Source: Anaerolineaceae bacterium
GTDB lineage: Bacteria; Chloroflexota; Anaerolineae; Anaerolineales; Anaerolineaceae
Assembly (NCBI GenBank): GCA_002702705.1
Contig: PABH01000029.1
Location: 1 to 64,000, forward strand
Direction of reading: 5' to 3'
DNA length: 64,000 nucleotides
Numbering within the stretch: position 1 is the first letter of the stretch; every line of letters begins with the position of its first letter. The translations under genes and the position numbers were made by a program. The notes below the pieces were generated by a model. It saw only the letters and a program-made list of their open reading frames with translations. It ran no database searches and had not been told where the DNA came from. This document shows positions 59,441-64,000 of the stretch, in pieces.

Positions 59441-59475
59441 TCAGACACGCAGCTTTTAAAAACCTGCGTGTCTGA
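59441..59475 (+). repeat. Intercistronic hairpin before dnaN
   Basis: TCAGACACGCAG and CTGCGTGTCTGA pair perfectly (12 bases) around 11 bases. A processing or attenuation structure. Confidence 0.65.
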
Positions 59476-59497
59476 TACTACAACAAGGAGATACAGA

Positions 59498-60634
59498 ATG
59501 ACCTGCAAAGTGACTGTTCAAAAGAATACTTTTTCTGAAAGTCTGGCAATTGTTGGACGATCGGTAGGTTCTCACTCCAACCTACCGATCTTATCGAACA
59601 TTTTGCTCAGTAAAGATGAGGACCAGCTTCGTCTTTCGGCTACCGACTTGACCGTGGGTGTCACGGTTTGGATGGATGCCAATTTGGATGGTGACCTGGG
59701 TTTGACCTTACCTGCCAAAACACTGACCGATGTGATCAACAGTCTAACAGATCCCGAAGTTGTTTTTTCGGTTAATGGGAAACCGGAAGCTTCACTGAAG
59801 TGCGGAACTTATAAAGGGGTCGTCAAGGGAATTGATGCATCCGAGTTTCCAACCATCCCGGAGTACCCTATCACCAATGGGGTTTCAATGGACGCAAGTA
59901 TGTTCAAAGAAATGATCCAAAAGGTTGCGTTCGCTGCTTCCATGGATGATACCCGACCTGTACTGACTGGAGTTTTGATGAGTATGGATGGAAAGAGCGT
60001 ATCCATGGTCGGAACGGATGGATTCCGTCTTGCTATCTGTAAAGCTATCCTTCCAGACCTGTTTGCCAAGAAGCAGTTAATCATACCGGCTTCCGCATTG
60101 AAAGAGGTGATGCGTATCCTGAACGCGACTAAAACAGCCAGGATCACTCTTGTTTTACCCACGAATGGCAGCCAGGTGGTGTTCCGTTGTGAAAACGTGC
60201 AGATTGTTTCACAATTGATCGATGGGAAATTCCCGGATTATCAGGCGATTTTACCCAAAGATCACAAGACCAGAGCAGTCCTTGACGCGGGTGACCTGCT
60301 CAAAGCCTGCAAACAGGCCAGCATCATTGCTCGCGAAGGTAGCAATGTAGTGCGGTTTCACTTTCAACCCGGAGCTGATCAAACAAGGAAGGTCAAACTG
60401 TTGGCCGAATCCGATGAGACCGGCGCAAGTGAGATAGAGCTTGATGCCACGGTTGAAGGACAGGAATTGGAGATCGCATTCAATGTGAAATTCTTGCAAG
60501 ATGGGTTGGAAGCCATCACTACCAAAAAAGTGATCATTGAAGCGAATGCCCACAACACACCGGCGGTAATCCGTTCAACAGGAGATGAGGAGAATTTATA
60601 CGTATTAATGCCCATGCATATTGATGGAAGGTAG
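59498..60634 (+). CDS. dnaN: DNA polymerase III beta clamp, element copy
   Basis: 378 residues from ATG 59498. Three clamp domains can be followed: N-terminal TCKVTVQKNTFSESLAIVGR, GSHSNLPILSNILLS, middle PTIPEYPITNGVSMDASMFK with DDTRPVLTGVLMSMDG, and C-terminal INVKFLQDGLEAI-like FNVKFLQDGLEAITTKKVII with PAVIRSTGDEENLYVLMPMH. The clamp fastens polymerases to DNA. A copy on an element suggests it controls its own replication. Confidence 0.9.
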   Translation: MTCKVTVQKNTFSESLAIVGRSVGSHSNLPILSNILLSKDEDQLRLSATDLTVGVTVWMDANLDGDLGLTLPAKTLTDVINSLTDPEVVFSVNGKPEASLKCGTYKGVVKGIDASEFPTIPEYPITNGVSMDASMFKEMIQKVAFAASMDDTRPVLTGVLMSMDGKSVSMVGTDGFRLAICKAILPDLFAKKQLIIPASALKEVMRILNATKTARITLVLPTNGSQVVFRCENVQIVSQLIDGKFPDYQAILPKDHKTRAVLDAGDLLKACKQASIIAREGSNVVRFHFQPGADQTRKVKLLAESDETGASEIELDATVEGQELEIAFNVKFLQDGLEAITTKKVIIEANAHNTPAVIRSTGDEENLYVLMPMHIDGR

Positions 60635-60639
60635 ATAAT

Positions 60640-60666
60640 CACGGGGAAGCATTGGGCTTCCCCGTG
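60640..60666. terminator. Hairpin between convergent dnaN and nuclease genes
   Basis: CACGGGGAAGC and GCTTCCCCGTG pair perfectly over 11 bases around five bases. It may serve both genes, as they converge here. Confidence 0.65.
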
Positions 60667-60696
60667 AACCTTTCCGATGAAACTCCGGATTCTTGG

Positions 60697-61719
60697 TTAG
60701 AAATAATAGAGTTCTTGATACCAGCGTACCCATTCAGATAAAGCTGGCTCATTTATCTCTTTAGCGCGGTTTATCAATTTTTCCGATGAAAACGCAAAGA
60801 ACCGGTCGTTGTAACCAATCAATTTTTGAAATTCATCAATGGATGGCCGTAAGGAATCATTTCGAGGATGATATACCACCGAAAAATACACTTTCTTGTA
60901 AGGCCATTTGGGAGAGGGCGATGTTTCAAGGCTTGTGGCAAGCAGTAAATTTCGCCACAACTGATTCATGCCCCCTTTGAATGGGCATTCGTCATAATCT
61001 CTAATACGGTCGGTATTAAACGGTGAAGTATCTTGCACTGTAATATCCCAATAACGAAATTTACATTTGCTGTGGTAATAACAAAGATTTTTATTATCCA
61101 GAATCGCGAATGTTGGTGCGCAGGCATGTGAGGGAGTGCGCCCCGGGCTCTTGAAACCTCCGCAAGTTGTAAACTCCACTTCTGTCAGTTTATGTTCGAT
61201 CATCCATAGGTTGAGATTGCCCTGATCGTCATAGTATGCGATGGCGATATCCGCGTCGGTTCCACTCACATTTGTATGATCATTTAACACATTGTCAGGT
61301 TCATCCCAAAACTCGATCCGAAATCCTCTGTCCAGATGATCTATAGCAATTGACTTGAGGTCTGTTTTGACAGCACCCAAAACACTGGCAGCGATCAGCG
61401 GATCCTCGAGGAGAGGTAAGAACAAATTTGCGCATGCAGCCTGAGAACTCGCCATATGTCCAAGAAACTTATGGGATTTGAAGGGGAATCGTTGTTGATG
61501 ATCCAGGAAACGCTCTTTTATTGGGCGATACAGCGGATAGCCCTGTGATTTTAATTCGTCTGGTAGCAAAGCATCATAAGGAGAGTGATTGAAATATCCT
61601 GACTCTTGAGTCAGATGAGTCCATTTCCAATTTATCAAGTGAATGTACATTTGCAGCTGAAAATCAGTGAGCTCATTAGGCAACCGATATTTTTTTCCAT
61701 CGATTTCATAAATTTTCAT
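60697..61719 (-). CDS. PD-(D/E)XK-like nuclease, PGN_0703-type
   Basis: 340 residues. A candidate active site is D155/D157 in SGTDADIAIAYYDD and E175-x-K177 in WMIEHKLTE, a PD-(D/E)XK arrangement like PGN_0703-type restriction endonucleases. A Cys/His cluster follows (CGGFKSPGRTPSHAC, CYYHSKCKF). It is the only leftward gene of the module, with its own start, and no methylase pair beside it. A defence or element-maintenance nuclease is likely. Confidence 0.6.
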   Translation of the reverse strand: MKIYEIDGKKYRLPNELTDFQLQMYIHLINWKWTHLTQESGYFNHSPYDALLPDELKSQGYPLYRPIKERFLDHQQRFPFKSHKFLGHMASSQAACANLFLPLLEDPLIAASVLGAVKTDLKSIAIDHLDRGFRIEFWDEPDNVLNDHTNVSGTDADIAIAYYDDQGNLNLWMIEHKLTEVEFTTCGGFKSPGRTPSHACAPTFAILDNKNLCYYHSKCKFRYWDITVQDTSPFNTDRIRDYDECPFKGGMNQLWRNLLLATSLETSPSPKWPYKKVYFSVVYHPRNDSLRPSIDEFQKLIGYNDRFFAFSSEKLINRAKEINEPALSEWVRWYQELYYF

Positions 61720-61939
61720 AATAAAGTCCAGCTTTCGGTTTTGTGGCGGATATAAAAAGACTACTTCATTTTACATGTGAAAGGACAGGGCATGAAACCT
61801 GGTTGCTGAAACAATTTTCATGTTTCAGGCACCTGGTTTGATGTTCTGTTGTGCAGTGCATACAGAACACATAAACGTTGGCTATTTCTTCAAAAAAACG
61901 TTGGTTATTCAATCCATATCTAATCCAAAGGAGGATCAC

Positions 61940-63007
61940 ATGAATGTATACGAAGACAAATACCTGCGCGAAAAGGTGAACCGTATTATCGCCAGGCAGA
62001 AGGAGGGCAAGATCATCATCGCTGCTTATAAGGATGGCAGTGGCTTACCTGCGAGAGAAGATCTTGGGCAGGAACTGACACGGGCAGCTTACCCATACGA
62101 TTATGCAGTTGGAAAAGCTGGTTTCCTTAACTACGATTCGGAACTCGGAGCTTACCTGTTTACTGCAAAATCGGGTGAGAAACTACCCCAAGTGTTAGCT
62201 AACTACCGAATTCTTACTCTAGGTGAAGCAATCCTCGATGTAAAGGACCGGAGTATCCATATTCAATGCGGCGAAACCAGCGTCACCTTCACCGGAGCAC
62301 AACCCTGGAAAGGTCTGTACGAAGTTCTGAAAGAGGTCAACGAAGAACTGGCTCGAGTCAATTCTGGGATTGTTGTTTGGAAGATTGTTCCGAAGGAAAG
62401 CGGGGATTCCAAATCGGGTGATCGTCTATTTCTTGAAGCGGTACCAAAGCTTCGGAACGGGCAAGCAATGGCATATGCCACCGGCTATGCCTATTACACC
62501 GATCACAACCTGGCGTATATTGGCCTTGTAGGTTACAAGACCAGCCTGGAGTCACTACGAGTGACTCTTATGTGCGGGAAATCCCTACAAATGACTCAGG
62601 ACGGCCTAAGCGATGTGTCCCTGATTCCCACTGATAAGTATGAACAAGCCTGGCAAGCCATGCCTGAATACACCAGTCATCATGTCGGGTTTGTATCTCG
62701 GCTTGCGCTTCCAGGAAAGTGGGAACCAGAAGACCTGTGTGCATATCTGCTTATTTTTCGAGGAACATCCGACCCGGGAAAGGAATTGATTCAGCTTTTC
62801 GTTGAACGAATCAAAGAAGCTCTGGAGGTGCCGATCCTGGATGAATGGTCAGTAGCCCTTTGGAAACAAGCTCGTAGCCGCACGTTGGTTCAAGATCTGG
62901 CCACAGGTGGTGATTGTATCCTTGGTGCCAGAATTGACCTGCAAGCTGACTGGAAAGAACTGTTATCCGAGTTATTAGCTCAGGAGGAAATCTCACTGAC
63001 CATCTGA
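61940..63007 (+). CDS. Large protein of unknown function
   Basis: 355 residues from ATG 61940 after GGAGGATCAC. No known family. N-terminus is charged (DKYLREKVNRIIARQKEGKI), the middle beta-rich, with no membrane helix or clear motif. The setting before the DUF6094 methylase suggests an element-specific DNA-processing or regulatory role. Confidence 0.55.
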   Translation: MNVYEDKYLREKVNRIIARQKEGKIIIAAYKDGSGLPAREDLGQELTRAAYPYDYAVGKAGFLNYDSELGAYLFTAKSGEKLPQVLANYRILTLGEAILDVKDRSIHIQCGETSVTFTGAQPWKGLYEVLKEVNEELARVNSGIVVWKIVPKESGDSKSGDRLFLEAVPKLRNGQAMAYATGYAYYTDHNLAYIGLVGYKTSLESLRVTLMCGKSLQMTQDGLSDVSLIPTDKYEQAWQAMPEYTSHHVGFVSRLALPGKWEPEDLCAYLLIFRGTSDPGKELIQLFVERIKEALEVPILDEWSVALWKQARSRTLVQDLATGGDCILGARIDLQADWKELLSELLAQEEISLTI

Positions 63008-63041
63008 TTGAACAAGTAAAACAACTCGCAACATCACCCCG

Positions 63042-63064
63042 GAGGGGGCGCTTTTCATCCCCTC
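63042..63064 (+). repeat. Intercistronic hairpin before methylase
   Basis: GAGGGG and CCCCTC pair over six bases around eleven. One of the hairpins that punctuate the operon. Confidence 0.5.
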
Positions 63065-63117
63065 AAAGGGTTGGACGCGTCTCCTGCGGGGATTTTATCT
63101 TCGTAAAGGAGTGAACA

Positions 63118-64000
63118 ATGCGTCCACCAGCAATCGAAAGAATGGGGTACTATCCCACGGATGAACCGGTTGTCGAGATCATCCGCACTTACTTGAAACC
63201 GCCTAGCGAAAGAGGGCGGTTATTTGATCCCTGCGCAGGGGAAGGAAAAGCTGCTTCTTTCTTGGGCAACGCACTCAACTGCGAAACCTGGGGCGTAGAA
63301 CTATCACCAGAACGAGCAGGAAAAGCTCAAACCGTGATGGATAAGGTTTACCAGGCTCCCTGGCAGGCTTGTGTTCTGAGTGATGAAAGCATTTCCTGGC
63401 TCTATTTGAATCCACCATATGAATTTGACCGATTTGAAGGTCAAAAACGACTGGAATGGGATTTTCTCAAGACGACCTCCTCCAAGCTGATGCGTGGCGG
63501 GCTTCTGACCTATATCATCCCACAGAAAATTCTGGGAATGATTGAAGTTGCTCGGCTTTTGGCCGGGCATTATGAAGCTATCACGGTCTATCGGTTTCCG
63601 GATGGATTGTACGAGAAATTCAAACAGGTGGTGGTGTTGGCCTCCAAGCGCAAGCTCTACCAGCTACCCACAGACAAGGAGGTTCTTTCGCTTCAAAGTC
63701 TGGCGTCGATGGACCTGGAACCTATCCAATCTGCTATTGAACCGATCTATCAACTGCTGTCTGCACCATCACGAGGTGCAAATGGCAAACCAGTTGTGTT
63801 CAAGCGAACGGATTGGGAACCGGAAGAGGTGGTTGAAGCCACAAAGGAAGCAGGTGTCCACACGACCAGTGATTGGCTTGACCTGATACATCCAACGCGT
63901 GGTTTGGCTCAACTCTCCCAACCAGTCATGCCCTTGAAGAAAGGGCATATCGCTATGCTCATGGCCTCTGGCATGATGGGCACGGTAAAGTTGACTGATG
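63118..64000 (+). CDS. DUF6094 / N6-adenine methylase-like protein (runs off window)
   Basis: 294 residues visible from ATG 63118, with AAAGGAGTGAACA before it. Methylase motif I is RGRLFDPCAGEGKAASF and motif IV WLYLNPPYEFDRF. Between them LNCETWGVELSPERAGKAQ fits the SAM pocket. NPPY is typical of adenine methylases. Such proteins are common in conjugative elements. The C-terminus lies beyond the window. Confidence 0.85.
   Translation, partial: MRPPAIERMGYYPTDEPVVEIIRTYLKPPSERGRLFDPCAGEGKAASFLGNALNCETWGVELSPERAGKAQTVMDKVYQAPWQACVLSDESISWLYLNPPYEFDRFEGQKRLEWDFLKTTSSKLMRGGLLTYIIPQKILGMIEVARLLAGHYEAITVYRFPDGLYEKFKQVVVLASKRKLYQLPTDKEVLSLQSLASMDLEPIQSAIEPIYQLLSAPSRGANGKPVVFKRTDWEPEEVVEATKEAGVHTTSDWLDLIHPTRGLAQLSQPVMPLKKGHIAMLMASGMMGTVKLTD

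Noticed and set aside
1-64000. CRISPR arrays, tRNA or rRNA genes
   Set aside because: No regularly spaced direct repeats, cloverleaf-like stretch or rRNA-like segment was noticed by eye.

Overview
The window looks like a chromosome segment with an integrated mobile element from a Chloroflexota bacterium, probably Anaerolineae-like. This is inferred from gene style, not from a marker gene. No rRNA, tRNA or CRISPR array was seen. The pilus locus has no secretin gene, and the envelope genes (L,D-transpeptidases, LysM-M23 peptidases, membrane-anchored Dsb, Sco and CcdA-like proteins) suit a one-membrane or otherwise atypical envelope.

Bases 1-8,300 are a metal-resistance region. A leftward operon carries a CmtR-like ArsR repressor, a collapsed Nramp gene, lspA, a frameshifted ArsR, an MtrA/DUF4346 corrinoid-type protein and the first codons of a metal P-type ATPase. 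A rightward set carries a CzrA/SmtB-like repressor, a P1B-4 ATPase (SPC and HEGST motifs), a methyltransferase, a SRPBCC protein and a CcdA homologue whose usual N-terminal segment sits at its C-terminus.

Bases 8,300-31,700 are an envelope, redox and copper region, mostly leftward. It holds a DsbA, two PCu(A)C proteins (one without its metal ligands), Sco, a double-parvulin PpiC protein, HflK, HflC and a cation-diffusion-facilitator/HflK fusion. A cell-wall block follows: LysM-M23, L,D-transpeptidase x2, methyltransferase x2 across the window, and a two-component system. A seven-gene thiol/redox operon ends the region: exported rhodanese, DUF1573 lipoprotein, CCG-domain protein, FAD oxidase, ferredoxin, CcdA-thioredoxin and DsbA. 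The rhodanese has an in-frame TGA exactly where its family usually has a Cys, followed by a bacterial-SECIS-like hairpin, so it is a candidate selenoprotein.

Bases 31,700-36,540 are a decayed island. acr3 and lmbE remnants are broken by an ISAs1-family element (ends and target duplication are visible) and a decayed IS1634-like element, followed by an IS982-family transposase.

Bases 36,540-64,000 are the mobile element. It has two Tad/Flp pilus gene sets (TadA, TadB/TadC pairs, TadZ, CpaB, three small pilins, TadE/G proteins, two prepilin peptidases, a lytic transglycosylase and an Ig-repeat protein), a small TetR/HXXEE cargo, and a DNA-processing module (SSB-like proteins, a SWIM-Rad52 protein, RadC, a beta clamp, a DUF6094 methylase and a PD-(D/E)XK-like nuclease).

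Four operons of this element start with the same unusual leader: a CCCCCTGGGAT box, about 17 bases, a TATACT-type -10, then TCGTTGG/CYGGAC leading into a terminator-like hairpin before the first gene. This ties pilus and replication genes into one putative attenuation or antitermination regulon, which with the candidate selenoprotein operon is the most promising undescribed biology here. A structured, terminator-ended RNA candidate lies at 55,210-55,316.
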